Source: Dyella sp. ASV24
Lineage (GTDB): Bacteria; Pseudomonadota; Gammaproteobacteria; Xanthomonadales; Rhodanobacteraceae
Assembly (NCBI RefSeq): GCF_016428905.1
Contig: NZ_JAELTQ010000013.1
Span: forward strand, 1-64,000
DNA: 64,000 bases
Reading direction: 5' to 3'
The notes below the pieces were generated by a model. That model searched no databases, was not told the origin of the DNA, and worked only from the letters and a program-made list of their open reading frames with translations. A program made the position numbers and the translations under genes. Shown here piece after piece: positions 8,166-17,800 of the stretch (positions within the stretch are counted from its first letter, which is position 1; each line of letters opens with the position of its first letter).

Positions 8166-9219
8166 GGCTAAAGACCGCCGCAATGGAATTCTTGGCAGCG
8201 TGCTGGCGAGTGGCTTGGCGACCTCAGGCAGCGCCAGTACGGACGTCGATCGCATCGACGGCCACGCTGTGGATGGACCTGACGACCACGCAACGGAGGC
8301 AAGCGAGCCCCCTGCCCGCACCCGGGGCTCCTTCATGTCCACGATGTTCGGCGGCCAGGCTCAAGGCCTGGAGCAGAAGCTGAAGGAATACGAGGATAGA
8401 TGGGGCGCGGCGATCCCTATGCGGGACGACATTGACCCGAAGCTTGTCGACCACGGCCCGTTCCACAACCGTCTCGGTGTCGCTTACGACGCAACTCGCT
8501 CCGAGGCTTTCCGTAGCCTCAAGGCAAAGATGGCCGTCACGAAGGGCAACACGACACCCGTGATGCTTCGCGAGAAGGACGGCGGTCGTTACGAAGCCGT
8601 GTATGGCTATCGCCGCTGGCAGGGCTGTCTACAGGACGGTTATCTGCTGCGTGCATTGATCCTGCCGAAGGAGACCACTAACGAAGAAGTGATGGTGTTC
8701 CAGCACTTCGAGAACGAGGACCGTGAGGATATTTCGGTCATCGAGCTCGGCCGTCAGGTGGAGAGCTGGATGAGGGATGCCGGCTATGGCTCGGCTGACA
8801 AGGTTGCCGCACGGCTGGAGATCGGCACTCAGCACCTATCGGAGCTGAGATTGATCGGTTCGCTGCCGGACCTCCTTTTGGAGGTTCACCCGGATCCATT
8901 GAAGATTTCCTTCCGTGCAGCGCGCACCCTGGCTCGTCTCCATCGAGATCGAGAGAAGGACCTCATTGAGCGGTTGAAGCTGCTGCAGAAGAAGACGCCA
9001 ATTCCGACCGCTGCCGAGGCGACGGCCTTTCTCGTCGCCTTGGCAGAGAAGAAGGCACCGGTGCCTTCCAACACGGCCAGAACGGCATCGGTAAAGGCTG
9101 AGGTGTCTGACGGGCGGATTTCGTTTGTAACTAACGAACTTTCTGAGGATGCGCGCAAGAAGTTCATGAAAGCGGTCCAGGCCGCGGCCAAACAGGCAGG
9201 GTTCGAGATCCAGATCTAG
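8158..9219 (+). CDS. parB: ParB centromere-binding protein
   Basis: A 353-residue protein. After a disordered N-terminus (about 100 residues) it has the ParB core: TPVMLREKDGGRYEAVYGYRRWQGC (the RY-x-Y-GxRR box, adapted), VFQHFENEDREDISVIELGRQV (the ENxxREDLS-type motif), and a helix-turn-helix around YGSADKVAARLEIGTQHLSELRLI. The C-terminal 80 residues probably dimerise. The ATG follows AGAAGGAGAGCGGCA. Four palindromes that look like its binding sites begin one base after its stop codon. Confidence 0.92.
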   Translation: MSKAKDRRNGILGSVLASGLATSGSASTDVDRIDGHAVDGPDDHATEASEPPARTRGSFMSTMFGGQAQGLEQKLKEYEDRWGAAIPMRDDIDPKLVDHGPFHNRLGVAYDATRSEAFRSLKAKMAVTKGNTTPVMLREKDGGRYEAVYGYRRWQGCLQDGYLLRALILPKETTNEEVMVFQHFENEDREDISVIELGRQVESWMRDAGYGSADKVAARLEIGTQHLSELRLIGSLPDLLLEVHPDPLKISFRAARTLARLHRDREKDLIERLKLLQKKTPIPTAAEATAFLVALAEKKAPVPSNTARTASVKAEVSDGRISFVTNELSEDARKKFMKAVQAAAKQAGFEIQI

Positions 9220-9393
9220 TTTTCGGACGTGTCCGAAAAGTTTCTACAGATATGGATTCATCTAGCGATAACCAGACCAGTTTTCGGACGCGTCCGAAAA
9301 CTGGTCAGCACTGAACACCAAGAGAGGTTTTCGGACGTGTCCGAAAAGTTCCAAAGACATCAAACGGACCTAGTTTTCGGACCTGTCCGAAAA
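9220..9393. repeat. parS-like centromere of four 20-bp palindromes
   Basis: TTTTCGGAC-NN-GTCCGAAAA occurs at 9220-9239, 9281-9300, 9328-9347 and 9374-9393, with centres GT, GC, GT and CT. The second copy extends to a perfect 32-bp palindrome (9275-9306). Start-to-start spacings are 61, 47 and 46 bases. The position immediately after parB makes them the likely ParB sites. The spacers share no length or sequence pattern, so this is not a CRISPR array. Confidence 0.85.
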
Positions 9394-9523
9394 CTCAGGC
9401 CAGGGTGGCTTGAGAGGACCCTTAACTGAGGCTCGTCTCAAGCGACTCAGTCGCAAAGGCGCCAAGGCAATCGTGCTTAGGCAATCGGAACCAGATGACA
9501 TGACGTAGCGACGAACGACACAT

Positions 9524-9565
9524 ACGAAAAAGCCCCACGGCTGGAACCGCAGGGCTTCTTTTCGT
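9524..9565. terminator. Bidirectional terminator after parAB
   Basis: The arms ACGAAAAAGCCC and GGGCTTCTTTTCGT form a long imperfect stem, with an inner CGG/CCG pairing and A- and T-rich flanks on both sides. It separates the partition region from the next gene. Confidence 0.65.
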
Positions 9566-9662
9566 AGACCTATGGGATTGGTTGTACTCAACCCAAAAAG
9601 GCCCGGTTTGGCGACCGGTCTTTAGGGTACGACCAAAAAACCATTTGGGTCAAGTTTCGCTC

Positions 9663-9682
9663 GTCCTCAAAAAAGTGAGGAC
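9663..9682 (+). promoter_or_regulatory. Hairpin that covers the ribosome site of the next gene
   Basis: GTCCTCA (9663-9669) pairs perfectly with TGAGGAC (9676-9682) around a six-base loop. The right arm contains the TGAGGA ribosome site of the gene that starts at 9688, so the stem would block translation. This kind of control is common for plasmid replication initiators. Confidence 0.6.
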
Positions 9683-9687
9683 CTCAA

Positions 9688-10650
9688 ATGACAACTTATG
9701 CGCACACCATCCCGAACGCTTCGGCGGTCGCTGACACCCTGTCGATCCTTCAAAGGCTCCGCCCGCATTGCTCAAGCATTGCCGCCGCAGTCGTACTCCT
9801 GACCCTTGCCCAGACGACCGAGTTCGCGGAAGGGGAGTGCACCACCGCGCTCTCTACCTACGAAATCGCGAATTCTGCTTCCATGACTCCAGCCGCCGTC
9901 CAGCGCGCCATCAATTCGCTCAGGGACGCAGGCCTAATCGCACGTCACCAACACATCAAACAGAAGGGCTGCGTTGCGCTCACCCTGATCACACCAAAAG
10001 GGCTTGACATTCTACGCCCGTCAGCGTTAGGCGCAACATCGCTTCCCGCAAGCCTCCTTAGCGACCTTGTTGGCGAGCCACTGATCATCACAGAGGCGTG
10101 CGCGCAGGCATGGAAGGAGGGGGTCGTCCCGGACCCTTCGCTCCTCCAGGACTTCCGTGGGCCGTCTGACGCGTACGAGCGCGTCATGGGGGCTCTGCGC
10201 GCAAACACCGAGCAGGCTCAGGAGACCTTGATGGCCGCCGTTGACGAGGCGCAGCTGATCGCGGACGCAGAGGCTGAGGGCAGGGTGGTGGTCCCGCTCT
10301 CCGACGGCACCGTCCTCGAACTCAATGCAGCGGAGTTCGCCGTGCAGGCACCGTGCCCTGTCGACCTACGCTTTATCCGCGAAACGCTCTTGCTCGTCAT
10401 GGCGCGTGGACGCCAGCTCAATGGACCGATGGCCAAGCGACTCGCCGCCGAGGCGGGCTACTCGCGTGCGGTGGGCTTTGTACGCGGGCACGCTTGGGAC
10501 GCCGGCAGTCGTGTCCTAGCATCGGTGATGTCCCGTGTGACTTGGTCTCGCCCACGCAGCATTAGGCAGGCTTGGTACACGGCCGTCGAATCGTGCTCGG
10601 CAGTCCATGGAGGGCAGTTATCCACAGGTGCATCGGTTTCCGTTCACTAA
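9688..10650 (+). CDS. Winged-helix DNA-binding protein, possible replication initiator
   Basis: A 320-residue protein. The N-terminal 120 residues form a MarR-like winged helix (STYEIANSASMTPAAVQRAINSLRDAGLIARHQHIKQKGCVAL, given here in parts: recognition helix around MTPAAVQRAINSLRDAGLI, wing around HIKQKGCVALTLITPKG). The remaining 200 residues are helical and unassigned. The gene lies between the partition region and an AT-rich stretch with a perfect DnaA box, and its ribosome site is sequestered in a hairpin. Both facts fit a plasmid Rep protein, but no Rep-family signature is recognised, so a transcription factor is the alternative. Confidence 0.55.
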   Translation: MTTYAHTIPNASAVADTLSILQRLRPHCSSIAAAVVLLTLAQTTEFAEGECTTALSTYEIANSASMTPAAVQRAINSLRDAGLIARHQHIKQKGCVALTLITPKGLDILRPSALGATSLPASLLSDLVGEPLIITEACAQAWKEGVVPDPSLLQDFRGPSDAYERVMGALRANTEQAQETLMAAVDEAQLIADAEAEGRVVVPLSDGTVLELNAAEFAVQAPCPVDLRFIRETLLLVMARGRQLNGPMAKRLAAEAGYSRAVGFVRGHAWDAGSRVLASVMSRVTWSRPRSIRQAWYTAVESCSAVHGGQLSTGASVSVH

Positions 10651-10695
10651 CTAGGTTTTCCAACAAATAAAAGCTTCTAAAGAAAACCAGTTAGT
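10618..10695. other. Candidate replication origin segment
   Basis: A perfect DnaA box TTATCCACA (10618-10626) lies at the end of the preceding gene. It is followed by an AT-rich stretch framed by ACTAACTAGGTTTTC and GAAAACCAGTTAGT (10646-10695), an inverted repeat with a single bulge. There are no clear iterons. The inverted repeat could also act as a terminator for the upstream gene. Confidence 0.4.
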
Positions 10696-10812
10696 CGCCG
10701 ACAACCGACATGCCTGTGGACCGAATGCCCTGATTGCGCTCTTGGTTGGTCCGCTATGAATCCGGACCGCTTGGGGCCTGCCTTACCCGGACACAGTGCT
10801 TAGGAGTAGAAC

Positions 10813-11448
10813 GTGCTGGATGCAAACACTTTTTTGGTGAACGACCTGGTCGACTACGGCTTGGACGCGTTGATGTTCATTCGTCAGGTCGCCGCCCGGG
10901 ATCCATCAGCAGCCCAAGAGATCTGCCGTTTCCGCAATCAGCGTTTGCTCTACGTCCTCGAACGCCTCGACCAGGCTGCTTTGCGCCGGTTGCTCGGCGC
11001 CGTCGGTTGCCCGTTCGGCCCTCGCACCACGGAGCTGAACGCTGCGCTCGATACGCTGGAAGGTGGCCTTCGTCCGAAGGGTTTGGTTAACGCTCCTGAG
11101 TTCTATTCCGAAAACGAGCACTTCGGTCGTGAGCTGGAGCGGATCCAGCAACAGTTTTGGACACTGTTCCGCCAAGAGGCACATCAGAACCACCACGCGT
11201 GTGCGACGACGTTCGATATCGACGACCATCAGGTCATTCGCCGTATCGCAACCCTGAAGCTGAATGAGCTGCGCCTGCTTGCACGTTTCCCGATAGCCCT
11301 TAGGATTAGTCAGTCCTCCGGCTTTGAACTGGCGTTGAGCTTGGAAGGGCAGGGCGTTACGAATCCAACGCGCCTCGCAGTCGCCGGCATGGCGGCCGCA
11401 TGCTTTGATGAGCCAGCTGCTGAGCACGCGCAAGGGGTTGTGTCATGA
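10813..11448 (+). CDS. FlhD-like subunit of a conjugation activator (SetD/AcaD type)
   Basis: A 211-residue protein with GTG start after AGGAGTAGAAC. Helical stretches FLVNDLVDYGLDALMFIRQVAARDPSAAQEI and VIRRIATLKLNELRLLARFPIALRISQ (described in parts) look like FlhD, which has an I-x-ELN-xx-YL-x-LAQ pattern; here KLNELRLLARFP is the closest match. FlhD itself is about 115 residues, so this protein is longer and may contain a duplicated core. The main reason for the call is the four-base overlap (ATGA) with a more convincing FlhC-like gene. FlhDC homologues SetDC and AcaDC are the master activators of SXT/R391 and IncA/C conjugation. Confidence 0.5.
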   Translation: MLDANTFLVNDLVDYGLDALMFIRQVAARDPSAAQEICRFRNQRLLYVLERLDQAALRRLLGAVGCPFGPRTTELNAALDTLEGGLRPKGLVNAPEFYSENEHFGRELERIQQQFWTLFRQEAHQNHHACATTFDIDDHQVIRRIATLKLNELRLLARFPIALRISQSSGFELALSLEGQGVTNPTRLAVAGMAAACFDEPAAEHAQGVVS

Positions 11449-12194
11449 CGACATCTCAGAGGCTTGTTGGCAAAGCCCACGACGGCGCCATGAAGTTGGC
11501 GATCCTGCAGGCCAAGCATCTGGCCGGCTACCAAGACGGATCCATCGTCAATTCTGCGGAACGCTTGGCCAAGCTCGGACTACGTGCCAGCTTGATTCAC
11601 GAGCTGACCGGAATCCCCCAAAGCAACACGTCGCGGATCGTGAAGTCGGTCGGCAATTTCAAGACCGGTCGCCGCAAGACCAGTATCGACGATATCTTCC
11701 GCAACGCGACGACGCACCAGCAGATCTCGATGTTCCTCGTCATGGTGGAACGTCAACGCAAGCTCAATCCTGCCGGTACCTTACTTGCGTGCCACATCCT
11801 GGACGCCGTCCGCAGCATGTGCGCCCGAGCGCCAAGCCAACTGCACTCTGCGGATTGGGAACGCCTAACCGAAGCCGCGCTCTCGCTCCAGAGTGGCGCG
11901 CTGCGGCTGATCACCTGTTCCGCGTGCCACACTCGCCACGTCGTGCCGTCTAAGGAGAGCGAGGGGCTGGGCGCAAAAATAAACGAGTCGGACCGCGCGT
12001 GTCCGCTCTGCCGCATCACCGAATCGGTCACCACCATGAAGAAGAAGGTAATTGATGACCGTGAGGTAACGTTCGTCACGACCATTCGCCAGGCCGACAA
12101 CACGGTTATCCCGACCCTGGCTGCCGATCTCTTCGAGCGCCGACAACGCCTCCGCGCGGCCGGCGTGGGTGAACCGAAGGCCGCGACGCGCTAA
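11445..12194 (+). CDS. FlhC-like subunit of a conjugation activator (SetC/AcaC type)
   Basis: A 249-residue protein. The N-terminal half has the FlhC-type helix-turn-helix: AERLAKLGLRASLIHELTGI then SNTSRIVKSV, similar to GAR-xx-x-I-x-x-xTGLS in FlhC. The C-terminal half has a four-cysteine zinc site, ITCSACHTRHV and ACPLCRI, at the place where FlhC has its CxxC...CxxC cluster. FlhC is about 190 residues, so this is a longer relative. The product would form a heteromer with the upstream FlhD-like protein and activate the tra promoters that share the AACG-N4-YGTT box, the first of which lies 27 bases after this gene. Confidence 0.65.
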   Translation: MTTSQRLVGKAHDGAMKLAILQAKHLAGYQDGSIVNSAERLAKLGLRASLIHELTGIPQSNTSRIVKSVGNFKTGRRKTSIDDIFRNATTHQQISMFLVMVERQRKLNPAGTLLACHILDAVRSMCARAPSQLHSADWERLTEAALSLQSGALRLITCSACHTRHVVPSKESEGLGAKINESDRACPLCRITESVTTMKKKVIDDREVTFVTTIRQADNTVIPTLAADLFERRQRLRAAGVGEPKAATR

Positions 12195-12220
12195 AACCGT
12201 ACCGGTCGAAACTAGCCCGA

Positions 12221-12236
12221 ACAACGGCAGTGTTTC
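12221..12236 (+). promoter_or_regulatory. Putative tra activator box upstream of traF
   Basis: ACAACGGCAGTGTTTC matches A(C/T)AACG-N4-(C/T)GTTT(C/T). A weak -10-like TAGCAT lies 26 bases downstream (12263-12268), which would put the start of transcription very near the traF start codon. Confidence 0.55.
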
Positions 12237-12266
12237 GCCGCTAGCCTCTTTGGCGCGCCACCTAGC

Positions 12267-13340
12267 ATGGGTGGTATGCGCGCCCTCATCTCTGCAGTTC
12301 TCACGTCCCTCGCTCTGCTGGCCACCATGCCGGCCAGCGCACTGCCGAACCCGCCGGCGAAAGCTCCCGCCGGGCAAGAGGACACTCAACAACCGGCGAC
12401 CACAAAACCCCCGCGGAATCCGGACGATGGCTGGTTCTTCTATCGAGACCCCCGGGAGGAGGAGAAGAAGAAGACCCCACCTCCGAAGCCTGCCCCGCCC
12501 AGCGCGCCGACCGACATGAGCGAGAAAGTCGGCAGCGCCGAGTGGATCCAGAAGAACCTCCCTCGAATCATGATGGATGCCATCAACGACCCGGGGAACA
12601 GGGATAAGGTCGAGCTGTACGGCTATGTCCAGAAGCTCGCGATGGATAAGTCGGAACAGTTCGCCAACACCTACATCCGCGTCATGAGCGCAAACCCTGC
12701 GCTCGATGAGACGATCCGAAATCCGACCAGTACTTTCGCGCTGCGCGAGCTGGACACAAAGCGCGACTCGGAGCGCGCAGAAGTCCTGCGCCAGATCGCG
12801 CAGACCACAGGCCTTTGGTACTTCTTCCGGTCGGACTGCCCGTATTGCCACCGGCAGAACCCGCTGCTCGACCTGCTACAGCAGGACTCGAACATCTCCA
12901 TCCTCCCGATCAGCTTGGACCATCAGCCGTTGCAGGACGGCTCGTTCCCGAATTGGGTGGCAGATAGCGGGCAGGGGCAGTACCTCGGCGTCACCAACAC
13001 ACCGACGTTGTTCATGGTTCATCCGTCTACAGGGCAGCTCGTCAGTCTGGCTGTTGGGCAGCGGTCGTTGCCGGACATTGAGCGCCGCATCATCGAGATC
13101 TCGCGCGATCAGAACTGGATTGACCAGGCGACGTACGAGCGAGCGATGAAGGGCATGCCCCAGCGATACATCACTGACGCATTTGACCCCACCTCGATCA
13201 CAGACCCGAACGATCCAAAGCAGGTACTGGATGCGCTTCGCCACGCCGGTATGCACGGCGAGGCGCAGCAGTCCGCGACCCTCGACGATCTGCAGAAGGC
13301 AACGCGCGGAAACGCCACACCATGGAAAGGCTCGGAGTAA
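12267..13340 (+). CDS. traF: TraF, thioredoxin-fold periplasmic pilus assembly protein
   Basis: A 357-residue exported protein. The signal peptide is MGGMRALISAVLTSLALLA with cleavage near ASA-LP, followed by a proline- and lysine-rich linker (about residues 28-85) and the TraF domain. The active-site-like CPYC is at residues 191-194, and a cis-proline loop NTPTLFMV follows. In F-type systems TraF works with TraH and TraW in the periplasm during pilus assembly, and forms with CxxC probably act on disulphides of TraH, TraU and TraN. ATGs at 12267 and 12276 are both possible. The gene opens the traF-traH-traG operon. Confidence 0.9.
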   Translation: MGGMRALISAVLTSLALLATMPASALPNPPAKAPAGQEDTQQPATTKPPRNPDDGWFFYRDPREEEKKKTPPPKPAPPSAPTDMSEKVGSAEWIQKNLPRIMMDAINDPGNRDKVELYGYVQKLAMDKSEQFANTYIRVMSANPALDETIRNPTSTFALRELDTKRDSERAEVLRQIAQTTGLWYFFRSDCPYCHRQNPLLDLLQQDSNISILPISLDHQPLQDGSFPNWVADSGQGQYLGVTNTPTLFMVHPSTGQLVSLAVGQRSLPDIERRIIEISRDQNWIDQATYERAMKGMPQRYITDAFDPTSITDPNDPKQVLDALRHAGMHGEAQQSATLDDLQKATRGNATPWKGSE

Positions 13341-13346
13341 CCGGCA

Positions 13347-14798
13347 ATGAAGCGAATCCTACTTCTCGTTCTTGTAACCCTGGCAGCCATCAGCGGCCAC
13401 GTCCATGCACAAAGTGGCGTCGCCGGTCAGTCAGCGAACATCTTCAACTCGATGACGAACACGACTGATCCGAAGGTTGTGATGGGTGCTCGTCGCGGCG
13501 TGATTACCGGCGGTAGCTTCCAAATGAAGAACCGCATGATGAATGTGCAGCTCATCTCGATGAATGCACCAAACATCACGGGCGGCTGCGGTGGAATCGA
13601 CGCGTTCATGGGTTCTTTCTCATTCATCTCGAAAGACCAGATCGTTGCGGCGCTGCGATCCATTGCGTCGGCAGCTGTGGGCTACGCGTTCAAGCTCGCC
13701 CTGCAGAGCATGTGTCCGTCGTGCGAGAAGATCATGGGCGAGATGCAAAACATGATGAACAACGTGACGATGAACAACATCAACTCGTGCGAAGTGGGCC
13801 AGTCCATCATCAACGCGGGTGGCGATAACTCCATCGCCTCCGGTATCGCGGAGATGGGTAAGCCGGTTCGCACGTGGCTCGGTCAGGCTGATGACTACCA
13901 GCAAAGCAAGAACCTCAATAAGTCGACGACGCCCCTTGGTTCGCTCGCCAATCAATCGCCACAGATCTTCGATCAGGTTATCCCTGGGAACGTCGTGTGG
14001 CGCGCGCTGATGTCGCAAGGCGTCGGCACATGGGTTGGCCAGCAGAACGATCAGATGTTGGAAGACATCATGTCGCTGACTGGCACGATCATCGTATGCA
14101 TGCCTGATGCGGCCCAAAGCGAGTGCTCCGTCGCCGGCGCGACGGGGTCGCGCGTCGGTCAGCAAGGTTCGTTGATCCAGTACCGACAGCCGCCGACCAT
14201 GACCATCAAGGAGCTGGTCGAGGGAACCGACGGTTCCCGCATGATCAAGCGAATCCAGTGCGTGGGTCAGCACCCGCATGAAGTGAATGGCTGCAATCGC
14301 ATCATCGTTCAGGACTACAGCAATTATGAAGGTCTGCGCACGAAGTTGATGAAGGTGTTCCTTGGCGATGGCTCTGAAGGGTCCGGCATGCTCGACCAGG
14401 TCTACCTTGGACAGCGCTCGCCGACCACTCAGGAGCAGGCCCTGATGACGGGTGGCGGGCAGTACACGCAATTGGCGATCAGCCTCGCCATGAAGTCGCC
14501 GGCTGCAGCAAAGCGTTTCGTTGCGCAGTTCGGCGACCTGATCGCGGCCGAGCTCGCGCGCGAGATCGTCTTCGTCAATATCGACTCTGCCCTAACCGCC
14601 GTCGCCCAGCAGACGAGCGGGGACACCCGCCCAGTCCGGCAGCTCCTTCACGAATCGCTGCAGCGCAACCAAGAGGAGCTGAGCCTCTACTACGACAACG
14701 CGAAGTCCAAGAGCGCGGTCATCAACTATTGGTCCGAGATCCAGCACGCGCTGGAGAAGCGTGACCCGGTGCAGCGCCCGGTCGGCGCGGTCAACTGA
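13347..14798 (+). CDS. traH: TraH, conjugative pilus assembly protein
   Basis: A 483-residue protein with signal peptide (MKRILLLVLVTLAAISGHVHAQ). It has typical TraH stretches: RRGVITGGSFQMKNR, APNITGGCGGIDAFMGSFSFIS, and ALQSMCPSCEKIMGEMQ with CPSC. The central and C-terminal parts are helical. TraH is needed for pilus assembly in the periplasm and outer membrane. The gap to traF is 6 bases and to traG 15 bases, so the three are one transcript. Confidence 0.92.
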   Translation: MKRILLLVLVTLAAISGHVHAQSGVAGQSANIFNSMTNTTDPKVVMGARRGVITGGSFQMKNRMMNVQLISMNAPNITGGCGGIDAFMGSFSFISKDQIVAALRSIASAAVGYAFKLALQSMCPSCEKIMGEMQNMMNNVTMNNINSCEVGQSIINAGGDNSIASGIAEMGKPVRTWLGQADDYQQSKNLNKSTTPLGSLANQSPQIFDQVIPGNVVWRALMSQGVGTWVGQQNDQMLEDIMSLTGTIIVCMPDAAQSECSVAGATGSRVGQQGSLIQYRQPPTMTIKELVEGTDGSRMIKRIQCVGQHPHEVNGCNRIIVQDYSNYEGLRTKLMKVFLGDGSEGSGMLDQVYLGQRSPTTQEQALMTGGGQYTQLAISLAMKSPAAAKRFVAQFGDLIAAELAREIVFVNIDSALTAVAQQTSGDTRPVRQLLHESLQRNQEELSLYYDNAKSKSAVINYWSEIQHALEKRDPVQRPVGAVN

Positions 14799-14813
14799 CG
14801 AAAGGAATCCTCA

Positions 14814-17800
14814 GTGCCAAATCTATTCGTCAAAACGGGCAAGCTGTTCGAGATCTACTCGATGGGCGATGGTCTCTACATGAAGCGCGTCCTAGATGGC
14901 GTCGCGTCCATGAGCAACAGCGGCCTCTTTGTTTCTCTGGGCGCGCTCGGGCTCCTTTTGGGCCTTCTCATGGTCGCCGTCAAGCACGTCTCCAACAACG
15001 CGCAGAAGACAGAGTTCGGGGTGCTCTTCCTGTCGTTCATCGCATTCACCGTGATGTTCGGTATGCGCGCGGACGTAATCATCCATGACCTGGGCGGAGC
15101 GCCAGGAGCCGTGCAGAACGGGACCTTCCCGGTAGACAACGTTCCCTTCGGTGTCGCAGCGGCGGGAAGCATCATCTCGACGCTTGGGCTCACGCTGTCG
15201 GAAAAGATGGAGCAGGGCTATGGCCTTCCATCTGGCGGGACCAATCCCGATGGCACGACAGGCTTCGGTCGTAGCCTCGAGTGGATCAATGCCGTGCGCA
15301 ACTGGGAGCTGCCAGAGTTTGACGACACAGGGTCGAATGGTCTCGTGTCACGGTTCAAGAACAACGTCTCCTACTACCTCGCGAACTGCACGTTTGTGGC
15401 GGCAGGGAATAGTCAGCTGAACATGGCGAAGGCGTTCAACACCTCCGATCCTTTCAGCTTCGGCGACACGACCACAGGTGGCCTTGGCTACAACAACAAG
15501 TTCATCACGACGAAGTGGGAGGACAAGGCCCACAACATTACCGACATGGACTGTTCGGCCGCGCTCAATCAGCTGAAGGCAGACGCCGGCGACGACTCGC
15601 TCTTCAGCGCCTTTGCCAACGCGTCTGCAGTTCGCATGAAGCGTGTGGTACCGGGATACCCTGCTGCCCAGCAGATGCGGGATGCATTCAACGACATCGG
15701 TATGGCCGGCGATGAGGCGGCCGCGTACACGATGAGTTCCGCCGTCAATGCGGTGTGGTCTATGGCCCTGCGACGCGGCAGCGATCCCTCAGGACTGGAC
15801 GTTATGACCGCGGTGATGGTGAACCAGGGAACCGAGCAGCGTGCCACGCAATGGGGCGCCGATGAATCCATGTTCCGCCAGGTGGCGCGGCCGATGGCTG
15901 CGTTCTTCGAGTCGATGATTTACGCCATGGCCCCCTTCATGGCCTTGGTTGTCGGTCTCGGTGCCTGGGGCTTCCAGAAGCTGATGACCTACATGGTCCT
16001 GACGATCTGGGTCGCATTGTGGCTGCCTGTCTTGTCTGTGGTGAATCTTTTTCAGGTGACGATGGCCCAGCACGCAGTGGACGCGATGAACCAGGTTCCA
16101 CCTGGGGCCACTCCACTATCGGTGACAAGCATCGCGGGTGCAGCCAATCTGCAACACCAGATTGTGAACTGGCTTGCCACGGGTGCAACGATTGCGGCGG
16201 CGACGCCGGCGATCACGATGATGCTGATCTTCGGCGGAGCCGTGACTGCGAGCGCGCTTGCTGGCCGTATGCAGGGTGCAGAGTTCAGCAACGAGAAGAT
16301 GGTGAGCCCCGACTCCGTCAAGGACGCGCCAATCATGGAGCGCGGCTCGATGGAATCGCATAGTCAGATTGGCGGTAGCCACATCACCGGCGCTTCTGCG
16401 ATTGCGCCGAAATACTCCGGCGCGACGATTGGCGAAAGCGCGGTCTCTAGTTCCTCTGCAGCGCTTGAGGCTTCTTCGAACAACCTGACTTCCACCGCAT
16501 CCAAGGCTATCAGCCAGAGCTTCCAGAACGAGATTGGTCAGACAGTGTCTGGCTCCCATATGTTCCAGGGCTCCGCATCGCAAAGCCAGCAGGAAATGGC
16601 GAAGTGGGGTACGTCTCAGGGTTACGACATCAAGAGCGGACAAGAGCAGGCATGGGCCGCGGTTATGGCCATGTCCGCCGCCGGCCAGGGACAAGCGGCG
16701 GCCGGCATCGCGAAGGCCGCCGGTATCAGCCTTGCCGCGGGCAGCAGCTCGAGGCACGAGTTCACTGAGAAGGATGCGCAAGCTCTTGGTGAGCAGATCA
16801 AGCGTGACTCGTCGTACAACAAGGCGATGACTGCGCAGATGGCCACTGCGGTGAACGACACTGTGCAGAACATGGCTTCGCAGGGCTCGAAGATCGCTGA
16901 AAGTGCCGTGGGTAGTAACCAGTACCAGAGCGCGCTGTCTGACATGAAGTCGAAGCAGGAGCAGTTCCAGGAAGCGCAGTCGTTGAAGTCTCAGTTCGGC
17001 AGCTCGCAGCAAATTGACAGCATCCAGGCTGCTACGGGAATCGCAGGTCGTGGTCACGCCGATGAGGTCATCAATGCAGCGAAGCAGCACGCCGGCGTCG
17101 AGGCATTCAACTACGCCCGGCAGTACGTGCAAGGTTCGGGCTGGGGATCGAGTGATTCGAAGGTCGCCGATGTGCAGGCGGCACTGGTGGCGTTGGAGGG
17201 TAAGAGCCTCCCAGTGGCCGGTCGGGAGGCCCTGCGGGCTGGGCACGAGAGCGACCGCAGCCAGGCGCTGTTGAAAGCACTGGGGCAGGGCGGAGCCATG
17301 TTCGGCGGTGATGTCAGCAAGGCCGCGCTTGGCGATCCGTACCGCAACTCCGGGTTGGCTTCGGACGTGGTCAAGGGTGTGGCAGCGCAGCAAGTCGGTG
17401 GTCACCCGCTGGGCTCTGGCTTGAACGAGAACAACATCAAGGGACAGGCTCAAAGCCTGGTCTCCGGCGCATCTGTGCCTGAGGCGACGGGCGCTGTCGT
17501 TCAGCGCGCTGGGATCGGCGAGGCCGTGGCCAACATGGATCAGCAGAGCCGTGAACTCGAGGGCTACCGCCAGGATCCGAATGCGGCAAATGCGGTTTCT
17601 GGTCGTGTTCGTGATCAGTTTGAGACGAACACCGGTGTCGTCCAGAAGGAAGCCGCCGATCTCAAGAACGCTCGCGCGAAGGAGATGGCGAACAACGACA
17701 CTGGTGGCTTGGCCAAGGACATGAAGCGCTTCTATGACGACCGGGTGTCCGCCGCGACAAACCATAGCGCCCAGAGTGCCCAGGGGGCAATGAGCATCGC

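Noticed and set aside
9220-9393. CRISPR-like array
   Set aside because: The repeats are 20-bp palindromes with uneven spacers of 41, 27 and 26 bases directly after parB, and no cas genes are near; a parS cluster fits better.
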